Source: a candidate division TA06 bacterium SM23_40
GTDB taxonomy: Bacteria; LJUI01; SM1-40
Assembly: GCA_001303705.1 (NCBI GenBank)
Contig: LJUI01000025.1
Location: forward strand, 1 to 49,274
Reading direction: 5' to 3'
DNA length: 49,274 nt
This document shows positions 1 to 9,555 of this stretch, in pieces. A model generated the notes under the pieces. It saw only the letters and a list, made by a program, of their open reading frames with translations. It searched no databases and was not told where the DNA came from. The position numbers and the translations under genes were made by a program. How positions within the stretch are numbered: the first letter of the stretch is position 1; every line of letters begins with the position of its first letter.

Positions 1-1456
1 CGGAACGTGCCGGAGCGATGTCTGTCCCGGCCGGGTCAGCGGTCATCCCTTCATCAAGACTGGCTTTCCCGGGCTCGGCGCCGCCCTTGGGTGGGCCGGC
101 GCCCGCCCCACGATCGACTCCCATGCTGGCGGCAAAGCCGAGCAAGGCCCAGACCGTGAACGCCACTCCCGCGTTTTCCATGTCCCAATCGATGAGGAGA
201 TGGAGGAGGATGGCGACGAGGCCGGCGAGAATGGCCGGCCCTGCGGCACTCATCCATCCCCCAGGGCCCGACCCCCTGCCGGCGAGCGACCTCGCACGGG
301 GCCGGATGCCGGAAGCCAGGCGCGCCATCGACCCGAGGACGAGGATAAGGAAGGCGAGCGCGCCGGGGATCCCGATCCCCACCGCAAGCTCCAGATAGTG
401 GTTGTGTGCAAACCGCGTCTCATCCCGCGCCTCGGGAGACTTCAAGCGGAGATAGATCTCTCGAAATCTCCCCGGACCGTTCCCCAGCACCGGGCGCTGG
501 ATAAGGGCATTCAGGGCTCCACTCCACGTGAGGACCTTCTCCCTCATGGTGGACCGATACCCCGAGACCTCGATGACACGGGCCGGAGTCACCGATGTTT
601 CATCTGATGGGGGCGCCTTCCACACCTCGTTTGCCACCAGGGCGAACGCCACCACACAGAGAAGGCCGAGGAGGAGAGCGCGCTGGACGATCTCCCGCAG
701 CCGACTGCCACGAATCCTGACGGTGAACCAGACGAGGATCACGGCACCTGCCAGGGCGCAGACGATTCCGCCGCGCGAATAGGTTAGGAGAAGGGCGAGA
801 AATGCTGTCGCCGCGATCACTGTAGCCACCCACCTCACCATCCGCCTCGCCGCGGTGAGAGCTCCTGCCATCGCCAGGGGCCATACGAGTCCGATGTACC
901 CGGCAAACCCGTTGGGAGAGCGGAACGTGGAGAATGCCCGCCCTGACTCGATCTGGATCATCATCAGGGAGCGCGCCCATGGATCGATAGATTCAGCTCG
1001 CTCTACCAGGGCGAGCGCGGTCGCGGGAAGGCTCACATAGTGCTGGTACACGCCGTACAGGGAGACGAGCCCCAGTGTCAGCACCAGTGAGCCGACGATG
1101 ACGACACGTTCATTCCGCCGCCACCGCACGTGGGCAATGATAAAAAAGAGGACCCCCAGAGAGACCATCTCTATCGCCTCGATGCTGCTCGCAAACCGAT
1201 CGGCGGAGAGAGACGCAGCGACGACTGTGGATATGAGATAGACGAGCAGGGAGACGTCGAGGACGGCGAGCCTGGGCCTCGGTATGCGGCCATCGACTAT
1301 CGAGAAGGCCCAGCCAACGAAGAGAAGTGTGATCCCGAGCGGCCAGACTTCACGGCCGCCGCTCACCAGCGGAGCGAGCAGAATCAGTCCGGCGAGAATC
1401 GCGACCATCCCCCACCTGTATGCCAAACCGGTCTTCCCCACCAGAACCCTCCTCAC
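1..1456 (-). CDS. O-antigen ligase / polymerase-like membrane protein (3' end outside window)
   Basis: This frame is open from a GTG at 1456 to the left edge, giving 485 codons without a stop, so the gene is cut by the window. The translation has about ten hydrophobic segments and ends in the Wzy_C-type region: AHNHYLELAVGIGIPG (around residue 360) is the usual periplasmic-loop/TM signature of O-antigen ligases and polymerases. An SRGG motif (SRGGIVCAL) follows a TM helix, as in WaaL/Wzy proteins. The family joins or polymerises undecaprenyl-linked glycans on the outer face of the inner membrane. The GTG overlaps the TGA of the upstream glycosyltransferase (GTGA), which suggests translational coupling, and AGGAGGG lies about 15 bases upstream. 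The last visible segment (about residue 450 on) is a hydrophilic Gly/Pro/Ala-rich tail. Ligase versus polymerase cannot be decided from sequence alone. Confidence 0.8.
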   Translation of the reverse strand, partial: MRRVLVGKTGLAYRWGMVAILAGLILLAPLVSGGREVWPLGITLLFVGWAFSIVDGRIPRPRLAVLDVSLLVYLISTVVAASLSADRFASSIEAIEMVSLGVLFFIIAHVRWRRNERVVIVGSLVLTLGLVSLYGVYQHYVSLPATALALVERAESIDPWARSLMMIQIESGRAFSTFRSPNGFAGYIGLVWPLAMAGALTAARRMVRWVATVIAATAFLALLLTYSRGGIVCALAGAVILVWFTVRIRGSRLREIVQRALLLGLLCVVAFALVANEVWKAPPSDETSVTPARVIEVSGYRSTMREKVLTWSGALNALIQRPVLGNGPGRFREIYLRLKSPEARDETRFAHNHYLELAVGIGIPGALAFLILVLGSMARLASGIRPRARSLAGRGSGPGGWMSAAGPAILAGLVAILLHLLIDWDMENAGVAFTVWALLGFAASMGVDRGAGAGPPKGGAEPGKASLDEGMTADPAGTDIAPARS

Positions 1457-2613
1457 CGACGACGCCCTGCTCCCTCCTCTGCCTCAGCATAGAGCGCCTC
1501 GAACCGACGCAGCATCAGTGCGTCCGAGAATTCGTCGACCATCCCCCTCCCCTCCTCACCCATCTTCCGGGCAAGTTCCCGATCTTCGAGCAGGATGAGA
1601 ACCCGCCGGGCCAATGCACCTACATCCCCTGGATCGGCGAGAAAGCCGTTGCGTCCGTCGAGCACCGCCTCCGGCGTCCCGTCGACTCTCGTCGCCACGA
1701 TCGGCTTCGACAGGCACATCGCCTGCGGGCAGACCATGGGCAGTCCCTCCCACAGCGAGGTGAGAAGGAAGACATCGAAACACGAGAGTATCCTCGCCAC
1801 ATCCCGGCGCCACCCGAGCAGATGGATGTTCGAACGGATCCCGAGGTCGTCGATCAGCCACTCCATCTCCCTTCTCAGCTCGCCATCGCCGACAAGGACG
1901 AAATGTGCGTCCGGGCAATGTATGATCACGCGGTGCGCTACGCGCACGAAGTCGAACGGAGCCTTCTGGGGCTTGAGGCAGGAGATTGTGCCGACCGTAG
2001 GAGCTTCGGGCGGAATGCCGAGTTCGCGCTTCACAGACTCCGCGTCGACGTGCACATCACAGAATTCATCCAGAGGTATGCCATTCACGATGACCCGATG
2101 CTGCTCGGGCCGTCCGATCCGCTCTGCGAGCGCGCGCCTCCGATTCGCCTGCGACACGGGAACGAGGAAGTCCGCGCAGCTCGCGGCCACCCGCTCCGCC
2201 GCCACCAGCAGGCGGTTCACGAGAGTCGGCTGGCTGTCGGTAAACCCGAATCCATAGTAGGTGTGGACTATGGCACGGACACCGGCGAGGCGAGCCGCGA
2301 TCCTTCCGAGCACACCCGCCTTGGAGCTGTGTGTGTGGACGAGATCGAACCCTCCGGCCCGGAACAGGCGCCGGAGCCCGATCAGAGCTCGCAGGTCACG
2401 CAACGGGCTGATCTCGCGCACGAGTGTCGGAAGGAAGATGACCTCAACACCATCGAGACGCTTTGCCTCTTCATCGAGCAAGCCCCCGCACCCGGCGATG
2501 AGGGTCACCTCGAACCTGGGCCGCGGGAGTTCCCGGCAGAGAAAGAGGACCACTTGCTGTGCGCCCCCGAGTTCGAGCTTTGTGACGACCTCGCAGACAC
2601 GCACGGTCTTCAC
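1453..2613 (-). CDS. Glycosyltransferase family 4 (GT-B fold)
   Basis: A 386-residue GT-B glycosyltransferase that transfers a sugar from a nucleotide donor to a lipid-linked glycan at the inner face of the membrane. The N-terminal domain carries KLELGGAQQVV (glycine-rich acceptor loop) and VHTHSSKAGVLGRIAARLAG. The C-terminal domain carries the donor-site sequence SLWEGLPMVCPQAM in place of a clean E-x7-E, followed by GTPEAVLDGRNGFL. The frame is open up to an ATG at 2688, but that start would overlap the upstream gene by about 80 bases. The GTG at 2613 forms a GTGA overlap with the upstream stop, and the protein then begins MKTVRVCEVVTKL as family members do. It lies between an FAD oxidoreductase and the Wzy-like gene. 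Sugar specificity cannot be predicted. Confidence 0.88.
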   Translation of the reverse strand: MKTVRVCEVVTKLELGGAQQVVLFLCRELPRPRFEVTLIAGCGGLLDEEAKRLDGVEVIFLPTLVREISPLRDLRALIGLRRLFRAGGFDLVHTHSSKAGVLGRIAARLAGVRAIVHTYYGFGFTDSQPTLVNRLLVAAERVAASCADFLVPVSQANRRRALAERIGRPEQHRVIVNGIPLDEFCDVHVDAESVKRELGIPPEAPTVGTISCLKPQKAPFDFVRVAHRVIIHCPDAHFVLVGDGELRREMEWLIDDLGIRSNIHLLGWRRDVARILSCFDVFLLTSLWEGLPMVCPQAMCLSKPIVATRVDGTPEAVLDGRNGFLADPGDVGALARRVLILLEDRELARKMGEEGRGMVDEFSDALMLRRFEALYAEAEEGAGRRR

Positions 2614-3920
2614 CCCGCTGGCGAGAAGAGGCGTTCGACCAATCGCTCCGCGTCGTTGGAGCAGTCTTCCATCGAGGCGTATGTCCACGCCCCGAACCGT
2701 CCGAGGAGGTCGATCGAATGCCCGGAGGTAAACCGCCTGATCGCCTCCACCGCGGGCCGGCGTCGACGATCGAAGACGACATACGCATAGGGAAGCCGCA
2801 GCACCACCGTCGTCAGGATCTGGTCGTCCGGACGGAGGATCCCCATCGCCACCAGATCCTCCCGGGCCTTGTGTACAGCCGCACCCTCGTCGGGGGGATC
2901 ATCGGGCAGATACGATATCTCAGTATAGATGGAACTCGTCCCTTCCGGGGCCATCGATGAGGAGAAGGAGCCGGGAAACCCCACGCGATAGAAGGAGAAT
3001 CTATCTTCGGGAACATAGATCCAGTGGCGGTCGGAGAGATGGTGTCTGGCGATTCCGAAGTTGATGTTGAGGACTGAGACCCACCGGAGCTCACGCGCGG
3101 CCGCGAGGAGATCTTCCGGGACGTCCTCGATCATCTCCACCAGCTCCGGGAGGGGGATCGTCGAGATCAGCCGGTCGTACCCCACCCGCGATCCGTCCGC
3201 GAACTCGACCTCCCGGCTCCCGCACCGAACCGCGCTGGCCTGCTTCCCGAGCTCGATCCTTCCGGAGAGCGCGCGTGCCAGAGTCCGCGGCAGGATAGCG
3301 ATCCCCCCTGAGCGCGGGTAGAAGAACGTCGCGTTATACCCCAGAGTCGTCGGATCGTTGCTGACCGCTCCCCTGATCACCTCCTCCAGGCTGGGCCGGG
3401 GAATGAACCGATCGAGCCACTCGGTTGTCATATCGCGCGGATGGGTCTTCCACAGCTTCTGGTTATACGGGATCATGAAGTGCCGGGCGATGCCCGAGCC
3501 GAACTGGCGATTGATCCAATCATAGAAGCTCTCATCCTCTCCGGCCGGTTCGCCACGGGCCCGGAGGAAGCCAACCAGACATTCAGTCACGACATCCGCC
3601 GGGAGGCCGTATGTGTGGCACTGGAAGGGATAGCGCGTGAACGCCCCCTTCGAGTAGATCCAGGCGTTGCGCTCGTGTTCGGTGAGCTCGTCTCCGAGCA
3701 GCTCCAGGAAGAACCTGCGTCCCTGTTTCGTGCGGAGATGGAGGAGGTGTCCGGTATGGTCGAAGGTGAACCCGTCCCCGGCCACTGACCGGCACAACCC
3801 CCCGACGTGCGGTGAGCGCTCGAATATGAAGAATTCGGCCTCGGGGTCCCGCCGCAGGAGTTGGTACCCGGCGGCAAGCCCTGAGATCCCCCCACCAAGT
3901 ATCACCACTCGTTCGGACAT
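2610..3920 (-). CDS. FAD-dependent oxidoreductase of the amine-oxidase / UDP-galactopyranose-mutase-like type
   Basis: A 436-residue protein starting with a Rossmann dinucleotide fold: VVILGGGISGLAAGYQLL, then an acidic residue at the end of beta-2 (FERSPHVGGLCRS). It resembles the NAD(P)-binding, protoporphyrinogen-oxidase-like proteins often found in polysaccharide clusters. RYPFQCHTYGLP and IPYNQKLWKTHPRDM are typical of that subgroup and recall UDP-galactopyranose mutase. The substrate is unknown; a redox or ring-contracting modification of a sugar nucleotide is a context-based guess. The frame opens earlier (3947), but the ATG at 3920 has GGGAG seven bases upstream and lies 13 bases past the stop of the WecA-like gene, so I prefer it. 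The 3' end overlaps the next glycosyltransferase by GTGA. Family call is firm, function is not. Confidence 0.82.
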   Translation of the reverse strand: MSERVVILGGGISGLAAGYQLLRRDPEAEFFIFERSPHVGGLCRSVAGDGFTFDHTGHLLHLRTKQGRRFFLELLGDELTEHERNAWIYSKGAFTRYPFQCHTYGLPADVVTECLVGFLRARGEPAGEDESFYDWINRQFGSGIARHFMIPYNQKLWKTHPRDMTTEWLDRFIPRPSLEEVIRGAVSNDPTTLGYNATFFYPRSGGIAILPRTLARALSGRIELGKQASAVRCGSREVEFADGSRVGYDRLISTIPLPELVEMIEDVPEDLLAAARELRWVSVLNINFGIARHHLSDRHWIYVPEDRFSFYRVGFPGSFSSSMAPEGTSSIYTEISYLPDDPPDEGAAVHKAREDLVAMGILRPDDQILTTVVLRLPYAYVVFDRRRRPAVEAIRRFTSGHSIDLLGRFGAWTYASMEDCSNDAERLVERLFSPAG

Positions 3921-3933
3921 TGGTGGCTCCCAT

Positions 3934-4929
3934 TCACAGGCCGACATCGATCCGCTGCAGCAGATGCGCGCAGACGAGGAGCCCGAGCGCGAGGACGAGG
4001 AGCAGATAGGTCCCGATCAGATCCGAGGCGTAGGTGAGCCCGATCCCGCAGGCACCGAGGATCACACAGACGACGTAACTCAGTAACACGGTGCGCCGTT
4101 TCGAGAATGCCCAGCGCCTCAGGCGGAGCGCGAAATGGTCCTTGCTCCCAAGAAAGACCGGCTGACCGCGCATCCTCCGTACGTGCATCACGAACAGCAG
4201 GTCGAAGATGGGGACGCCCAGGATGATGAGGGGAGCGAGGAACCCGATCTGATTGACCCGCGTATAGCTCCCGATCATGGCGAGCGACCCCAGGAGGAGG
4301 CCGACGAAGAGGCTGCCAGTATCGCCCATGTAGATCGTCGCCGGCTCGAAGTTGTAGAACAGGAATCCGGCCAGAGCGCCTGCCAGGGCGAGAGCCATCG
4401 TCGCGATCATCGGCCGTCCGTTCATGAGCGCTACGACGAACAGGGCCAGGGCCGCGATCGCCGCTACCCCCGCCGCCAGGCCATCCATCACATCGATAAT
4501 ATTGAACGCGTTAGTGATCACCAGTATCCAGAGGAAGCTCAACGGTAGAGCCATCCAGAGCGGGAGATAGACGAGTTCGATCATGATGCCGGACTTGAGG
4601 AGCACGATGGCGGCGAGGCACTGGCCGGCCAGCTTCACTGCGGGACGCATCGCGCGCAGATCATCGAGCAGCCCGACGACGATGACGATGGCCCCGGCGA
4701 GAAGGATGCCGAGGACCTCACGATCGAACTCGAAAGTCACGGCAAGGGCGACGAGAACCGCGGCGTAGATGGCAAGGCCGCCGAGATAGGGAATCGGCCG
4801 CTGTTGTTCCTTGAGCTTTCCATCCGGGGCATCGACGATGCCGAAGCGCAGCGCCGCACTCCTGGCGATGGGCGTTCCGTAGGCAGAGACGAGGACTGCG
4901 AGCAGAAATGTGAGCGGGTACTGGATCAC
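3934..4929 (-). CDS. Undecaprenyl-phosphate sugar-1-phosphate transferase, WecA/TagO-like (MraY superfamily)
   Basis: A 331-residue polytopic membrane protein with about ten TM helices. MraY/WecA superfamily members move a sugar-1-phosphate from a UDP-sugar to undecaprenyl phosphate and so start lipid-linked glycan synthesis. Visible signatures are APDGKLKEQQRPIPYLGG in the first cytosolic loop, the metal-binding LLDDL, NAFNIIDVMDGLAAG, IYMGDTGSLFVG, and a C-terminal loop GSKDHFALRLRRWAFSKR that stands where WecA has its basic HIHH region. The single His there instead of a His cluster is a mild departure. The start ATG overlaps the stop of the preceding glycosyltransferase (ATGA). Its place among glycosyltransferases and a flippase marks it as the likely initiating enzyme of this cluster, with UDP-HexNAc the probable donor given the two UDP-GlcNAc 2-epimerase-like genes nearby. 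Confidence 0.92.
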   Translation of the reverse strand: MIQYPLTFLLAVLVSAYGTPIARSAALRFGIVDAPDGKLKEQQRPIPYLGGLAIYAAVLVALAVTFEFDREVLGILLAGAIVIVVGLLDDLRAMRPAVKLAGQCLAAIVLLKSGIMIELVYLPLWMALPLSFLWILVITNAFNIIDVMDGLAAGVAAIAALALFVVALMNGRPMIATMALALAGALAGFLFYNFEPATIYMGDTGSLFVGLLLGSLAMIGSYTRVNQIGFLAPLIILGVPIFDLLFVMHVRRMRGQPVFLGSKDHFALRLRRWAFSKRRTVLLSYVVCVILGACGIGLTYASDLIGTYLLLVLALGLLVCAHLLQRIDVGL

Positions 4930-6137
4930 GTTCCCTCCCCCCGCGGCTCGATCCCACGCACGTCCTCGGCGTGGCTCCTCCTGGCCTTCTCTCCGGAGAG
5001 CGATCGATAGAGCGACTCCAGCCGGGCAGCGGTCTTCTCTATCCCGAACGAGGCCTCGACGCGACGACGCCCCTCTTCCCCCATCATGTCACATTGCTGC
5101 CGATCAGACAAGAGGCGAACCATCGCCCGGGCCAGTGCCGGCGCATCGCAGGGGGGTACGAGCATCCCGGTGAGGCCGTCCTCTATGATCTCGGGGATCC
5201 CTCCCACGTTCGTCGCGACCACCGGCTTCCGGGAAGCCATCGCCTCAAGGAGGACGATTCCGAATCCTTCCCGCCGTGAAGGGAGCACGGCGAGATCGAA
5301 GGCAGCCATCATCCGCGGTACTTCGTCCTGCGTAGAGTCGAAGATCACCCGATCCGATATACCCACCTCGCGCGCTATCCTCTCCAGCTCGGGGCGGCAG
5401 GGGCCCTCGCCGACAATGACGAAGTACGCCCGGGGAAATGCCTCCGCCACCTCCCCGGCAGCGGCCAGGAAGAGATCTTGCCCCTTCTCGGGCAGGGCGA
5501 GCCTTCCCACTACTCCCGCGACCAGGGCATCGGACGGGATCCCCCACCTCTCCCGCCACACACTCCCGTCGGGAGGGAGGGCGAAGCGGTCGAGATCGAC
5601 GCCATTATGCAATACCGATGAGTGCCTCCGGTCGGCACCCATCACGTCGACCGCGTAGTCCCGAACTGACTCCGAACAGCCGGTCACATGGTCGGCACAA
5701 TGTACAGTCGTCCGCTCGAGGAGAAGGTGGTACCAGCGCATCCAGATCTCAGTACCGTGCTGGGAGGAGATGATGATCGGCACACGGAGCAGCCGACCCA
5801 CCAGTCTGGAAATGAGGTTCGCCAGATACAGGTGCGAGTGGACGATGTCGTATCGCTCCCTCCTGATGAAAGACGCAAAGCGGCTGATGACGCGAGGATC
5901 GAATCTCCCCTTCCCCCCGAGCGCCACGACCTTCACTCCTCGCCGGGCCAGCCGATCGCCGATCGGACCCCACCCCTTGAGCGAACAGACCGTCACGTCA
6001 TATGCCTCCCGGTCGAGCCGCGGCACCAGATCGGCGATGAGCGACTCCGCGCCTCCGATCGTCAGCCCCACCAGCACATGGAGGACCCTAGTCTTCCTCT
6101 TCGGTGATGCGCGGCCATCATCGCCTTGACGGGCCAT
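4926..6137 (-). CDS. Glycosyltransferase family 4 (GT-B fold)
   Basis: A 403-residue GT4 enzyme. VLHVLVGLTIGGAESLI is the N-terminal GT-B strand and glycine-rich loop; VHSHLYLANLISRL and ISSQHGTE follow. The C-terminal donor domain has GVVGRLALPEKGQDLFL and the canonical E-x7-E (EGFGIVLLEAMASRKPVVAT), then GGIPEIIEDGLTGMLVPP. It is expected to extend the lipid-linked glycan in the cytosol. The ATG at 6137 starts three bases after the upstream stop, and the 3' end overlaps the WecA-like gene by ATGA. The first 15 residues are a charged, poorly conserved extension, so a later start cannot be excluded. The C-terminal 25 residues are also hydrophilic and variable. The sugar transferred is unknown. 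Confidence 0.9.
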   Translation of the reverse strand: MARQGDDGRASPKRKTRVLHVLVGLTIGGAESLIADLVPRLDREAYDVTVCSLKGWGPIGDRLARRGVKVVALGGKGRFDPRVISRFASFIRRERYDIVHSHLYLANLISRLVGRLLRVPIIISSQHGTEIWMRWYHLLLERTTVHCADHVTGCSESVRDYAVDVMGADRRHSSVLHNGVDLDRFALPPDGSVWRERWGIPSDALVAGVVGRLALPEKGQDLFLAAAGEVAEAFPRAYFVIVGEGPCRPELERIAREVGISDRVIFDSTQDEVPRMMAAFDLAVLPSRREGFGIVLLEAMASRKPVVATNVGGIPEIIEDGLTGMLVPPCDAPALARAMVRLLSDRQQCDMMGEEGRRRVEASFGIEKTAARLESLYRSLSGEKARRSHAEDVRGIEPRGEGT

Positions 6138-6140
6138 GCC

Positions 6141-7256
6141 TCATCCCCTCGCTGCTGCCCTGGCGAAGACATCCAGGGTCTCGCTCGCTGCACGATCCCA
6201 GGAGAACGCACTCACCCTCCGCTCCCCCTGCGCTATCAGATGACGGCGCAGCGCCTCATCGGTATGGACGAGCCACATCGCGTCGGCAAGGGCCTCGACG
6301 TCGTAGGGATCGACCAGTATCCCACTGCCGCCCACGACTTCGGGGAGCGACGATGCCCGGGAGGCGATAACCGGAGTGCGACCGGCCATGGCCTCCAACA
6401 GAGGCAGGCCGAATCCCTCGTACAGCGAGTTGAGCACGAACATCCTGGCTCCTGCGTACAGCGCATGAAGGTCGTCATCATGCACGTACCCGGTAAAGAT
6501 GATTTCACCTTTCATATCGAGACGGCGGCAGGTTTCCGTCACATCCCGGGACCGCCAGCCCGGCCGGCCGGCGACGACGAGCTGGAGCTGCGGCCCGCGA
6601 TCGGCCAGGAGTCTGGCGAACGCTTGTACGAGCCGGCCGAGATTCTTGCGCGGAGCAATCGTCCCCACGCTCAATATGAACGGCTTCGCGATGCCCAATC
6701 TCTCCTTCAGTGAGGCGAGACGATCCTCGTCTGGCGGCGCCCGGTACCGATCGTCGATCGCCGCGTGGATCACATCGATCTTGGAGGCGGAGCGCGGGTA
6801 CAGATTCACGACATCCCGCGCCGTGCTCTTCGAGATGCAGATAAGCCTCCGAGCCCTGCGGACGGCGCGGTCGAGCCACCACCGCTGCGAGAACCGCTCT
6901 CCCAGCCCGTACCCCTCAGGAACCGCGCGCCAGCAGAGGTCATAGAGTGTCACCACGAGCGGGCACTTGATCAACAGAGGATAGGCGGGGAAGGGCGAGT
7001 GGAAGACATCGATCCTGTCACGCGCGATCTCGCGGGGGAGCCAGGTCTGCCTCCACATATCTGACCGGAGCCAACCGCCGCCGGCCTTCATCACGCACTC
7101 GCCAGGCGTGTCGAGCTCGGGAGCGGGTGCCTGCGCGTACAGGTAATAGCGATGGGCCCGGTCGCTCCGTGCGAGGGCCTCGATCAGCCGTGCGATGTAC
7201 GTTTCCACGCCGGTCTTCGCCCCGGCCAGGATTGCGATGTCAATGCCTACTCTCAC
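6141..7256 (-). CDS. Glycosyltransferase family 4 (mannosyl/rhamnosyltransferase-like)
   Basis: A 371-residue GT-B enzyme starting at a GTG with GGGTGA about seven bases upstream. The start [20 protein letters not shown] is typical of the GT4 subfamily with a G-x-GxY loop, often annotated as mannosyl- or rhamnosyltransferases of O-antigen and EPS clusters. Further motifs are [20 protein letters not shown], the donor-site [20 protein letters not shown] (E-x7-E) and [19 protein letters not shown]. The length is normal for the family. It is preceded 24 bases upstream by the frameshifted GT2 gene and followed three bases later by another GT4, so it is within the polysaccharide transcription unit. 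The donor sugar cannot be read from the sequence. Confidence 0.9.
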   Translation of the reverse strand: MRVGIDIAILAGAKTGVETYIARLIEALARSDRAHRYYLYAQAPAPELDTPGECVMKAGGGWLRSDMWRQTWLPREIARDRIDVFHSPFPAYPLLIKCPLVVTLYDLCWRAVPEGYGLGERFSQRWWLDRAVRRARRLICISKSTARDVVNLYPRSASKIDVIHAAIDDRYRAPPDEDRLASLKERLGIAKPFILSVGTIAPRKNLGRLVQAFARLLADRGPQLQLVVAGRPGWRSRDVTETCRRLDMKGEIIFTGYVHDDDLHALYAGARMFVLNSLYEGFGLPLLEAMAGRTPVIASRASSLPEVVGGSGILVDPYDVEALADAMWLVHTDEALRRHLIAQGERRVSAFSWDRAASETLDVFARAAARG

Positions 7257-7280
7257 AAGCGCTTCACCCGCTTTGCGGTT

Positions 7281-8287
7281 TCATGCCGGCCCTCGCACGC
7301 TTCGACGGGGATGGCGCCCGGCAATGGCGGCGAGCGTGCCGGCATACCTCGACAGCCTGTTCTGCGCGTACTCCCTCCGCCCCGGCGAGATGAGCAGCAG
7401 GAACACGAAGGGCGTTTTGACGGCGATCTCCAGAACCAGCATCAGGCTGAGCAGGACGCGCTGGACGAGGTTCCGGTGCTTGCGGAAGAAGAGGAGATGA
7501 CCCCGAAACACCTCGACCTCGAGCGCTCCCGGAATCTGGCGCGTGCTCGATCCCTGCCTGTGGACTACTCGCACCTGGGGAAGGTAGTACACGCGCCAAC
7601 CGTTCTGCCTGGCACGATACAGAGATCCACATCCTCCCCGAAGATGAAGTAGTCCTCGTCGAGCCCCCCTAGTGACTCCAGTATCTCCCGTCTGGCGAGG
7701 AGGCATGCCCCGGTCACCCAGTCGACCTCGACCGCATCGGCGTCGTCGAACGCTGACGGCACGATGTTCCTCGATAGCCCGCGGCCGGGGTGCACCACCT
7801 CGAGCCGCGAGAGAAAGAAGAACATGTTCAGCAGCGATGGAAATCTGTGGCCCCATGGCTGTGACTGCCCGCCGGGATCGACGAGCGCCGCGCCCGCAAC
7901 GCCCGCCTGCGGACAGGACCCGATGAATTCGACCATCGCACGAAGCGATGGGCCGTCGATCTGGGCGTCGGGATTGAGCAGTAGCACCCACGCCCCCCGC
8001 GCGCGTCTCAGTCCCTGGTTTGCTGCGGCCGCGAACCCGAGATTCCGGCGATTGGCGATCACCTCCACATCGGGGAACGACTCTCTCACCGCATCGGGGC
8101 TCCCGTCAGTCGAGCCGTTGTCCACGACGATGGCCTGGCACTGCATCCCTGCGGGAGCGGCCCCGAGGGAAGCGAGCGACGACAGGAGGAGGTCGCGGAC
8201 GTTCCAGCTCACGATGATCACCGACACGACCTCTTCCTCATACCGGTCGGGCGAGGCCGGACCCACGAGCTCGCTATCGAACTCCAC
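7281..8287 (-). pseudogene. Glycosyltransferase family 2 (rhamnosyltransferase-like), interrupted by a frameshift
   Basis: Two overlapping frames make up one GT2 enzyme. The first (from GTG 8287, with GAGGTGA six bases upstream) encodes VSVIIVSWNVRDLL, VVDNGSTDGS, NLGFAAAANQG, LLLNPDAQIDG and FGEDVDLC: the nucleotide-binding, DxD-like and catalytic ED motifs. Just after FGEDVDLC (about 7616-7622) the reading frame shifts, and the family pattern goes on in another frame as YRARQNGWRVYYLPQVRVVH to a stop at 7281, ending in two hydrophobic stretches. Adding one base after the Cys codon restores DLCYRAR, as in relatives, and yields about 335 residues, the normal length. In the first frame translation ends at 7565 and lacks the C-terminal part. 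The cause may be a sequencing or assembly error, a recent inactivating mutation or phase variation; no homopolymer or repeat is present at the site, which argues against slippage. Confidence 0.85.
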
Positions 8288-9497
8288 TCTTTTTCACCTC
8301 GGCTGACACGAGCGCCCGGCCATCGAGACGCGCCAGCTCCCTGTCGATGATTGCCATCGCGCTCTCGACGCGGTCATCCCAGGTGTTCGCAGCGGCAAAT
8401 CGCCTCCGCGCCTCCCGCTCTTCCTCGCCTTGCTCGGCCAGCGCCCGCCGTATCTGTTGGGCAAACTCATCTGCTCCCAGAGCAAGGCGAACGTGGGGGC
8501 GGAACGATTCCAGCTCCGGGAGCCTCGTCGCCACGACGGGCCTGCCGGCTGCGAGATACTCGAACACCTTGACCGGGTTCGTCCGCTCTGTCACAGGAGT
8601 GATCTTGAACGGCACGAGGCAGACATCGAATGAATGGACATACTGCGGAATGAGACCGTACGGCCTTTCTCCCAGCGCGTACCCATTTCCGAGACGGCTG
8701 AGGCGGGACGTATCTGCATGTCGTTCCGGACCGACGAGGACGAAGGACCACTCGGGATGAGTGCGCGCCAGCACCTCGAGGAGCTCCAGATCGATCCATT
8801 CGAACACCGATCCCACATACCCCACGATCGGACGTGGTATGTTGGCGATGTCGAGCGGCGGCGAGCCTGCCGGCGCAGAGAAATGATCGACATCGGCGGC
8901 GTTCGGGAGAAGGTAGGTGTGCGGGTTTGTCCGCCGACACTGGTCGTATAGGCCGCGCGCCGTGGCAACGACGAAATCAGCCCTTCGCGCGAGCTCGTCC
9001 ACACCTTCCATCTCGCGCCTCAGATACGGATATTCAAACGAGGCGTAGTCGTCAAGGCAGTCGAAGCAGACGATTCGTTCATCCAGGTGTCCGATGTACG
9101 GCCGACCGAGCGGGGTGGTTATCCAGAGCACCGACCCGCGAAAGCCGAGCCGGCCCACGAGCTGCGCGAGCCTGCTCTGTAGCCACCGCACATTGAGCGC
9201 GTACAGACGCGGGAAGAGTCTCTGGAAAGGAAAGAGAAAGGGCGAGAAGATGATGATCCGAGGACCGAGAGTGCGCAGACCCCGCAGTCGTCTGAGTGCC
9301 TGCCGGGGCCTGGTAACGAGCGTGCGGCACCACCACCACCAGGTACAGGCAGGCTCGATGAAGAGTACCCTGGTGCGGGTTGCGAACCCGAGCGCCAGGT
9401 GGTGATGGCGGTGGCGGAGAAACTGCCAGTCGACACCCGAGAAGATGATGATCGGTGCAGAGGTCGGGCCGCAGCACCACGCCCCGCCAGAACGCAT
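8274..9497 (-). CDS. Glycosyltransferase (GT-B, family 1/4-like)
   Basis: About 407 residues if translation starts at the ATG at 9497; the frame opens at 9602, but the extra N-terminal 35 residues are Arg-rich, unlike the family, and would overlap the flippase gene. The N-terminal domain starts IIIFSGVDWQFLRHRHHHLA, where GT-B enzymes of this kind often have a W-x-F-x-x-Q-R-x-x-H-L pattern. Donor-domain motifs are YLLPNAADVDHFSAP, IVGYVGSVFEWIDLELLEVL, and ERTNPVKVFEYLAAGRPVVA, in which KVFEYLAAG takes the place of the usual E-x7-E region. A TWWWWC run near residue 55 is unusual. The 3' end overlaps the GT2 gene by 14 bases. Likely a cytosolic transferase of the same polysaccharide pathway; specificity is unknown. 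Confidence 0.82.
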   Translation of the reverse strand: MRSGGAWCCGPTSAPIIIFSGVDWQFLRHRHHHLALGFATRTRVLFIEPACTWWWWCRTLVTRPRQALRRLRGLRTLGPRIIIFSPFLFPFQRLFPRLYALNVRWLQSRLAQLVGRLGFRGSVLWITTPLGRPYIGHLDERIVCFDCLDDYASFEYPYLRREMEGVDELARRADFVVATARGLYDQCRRTNPHTYLLPNAADVDHFSAPAGSPPLDIANIPRPIVGYVGSVFEWIDLELLEVLARTHPEWSFVLVGPERHADTSRLSRLGNGYALGERPYGLIPQYVHSFDVCLVPFKITPVTERTNPVKVFEYLAAGRPVVATRLPELESFRPHVRLALGADEFAQQIRRALAEQGEEEREARRRFAAANTWDDRVESAMAIIDRELARLDGRALVSAEVKKSGVR

Positions 9498-9555
9498 TGA
9501 GCGATCCCGCGGTCGCCCCCTCTTTGTGGGACCTGGGTACTCCCTGCGCAATCTC

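Noticed and set aside
1420-2790. 456-codon plus-strand open frame opposite a glycosyltransferase
   Set aside because: It has low-complexity charged translation and no motif, while the minus strand encodes a recognisable GT4.
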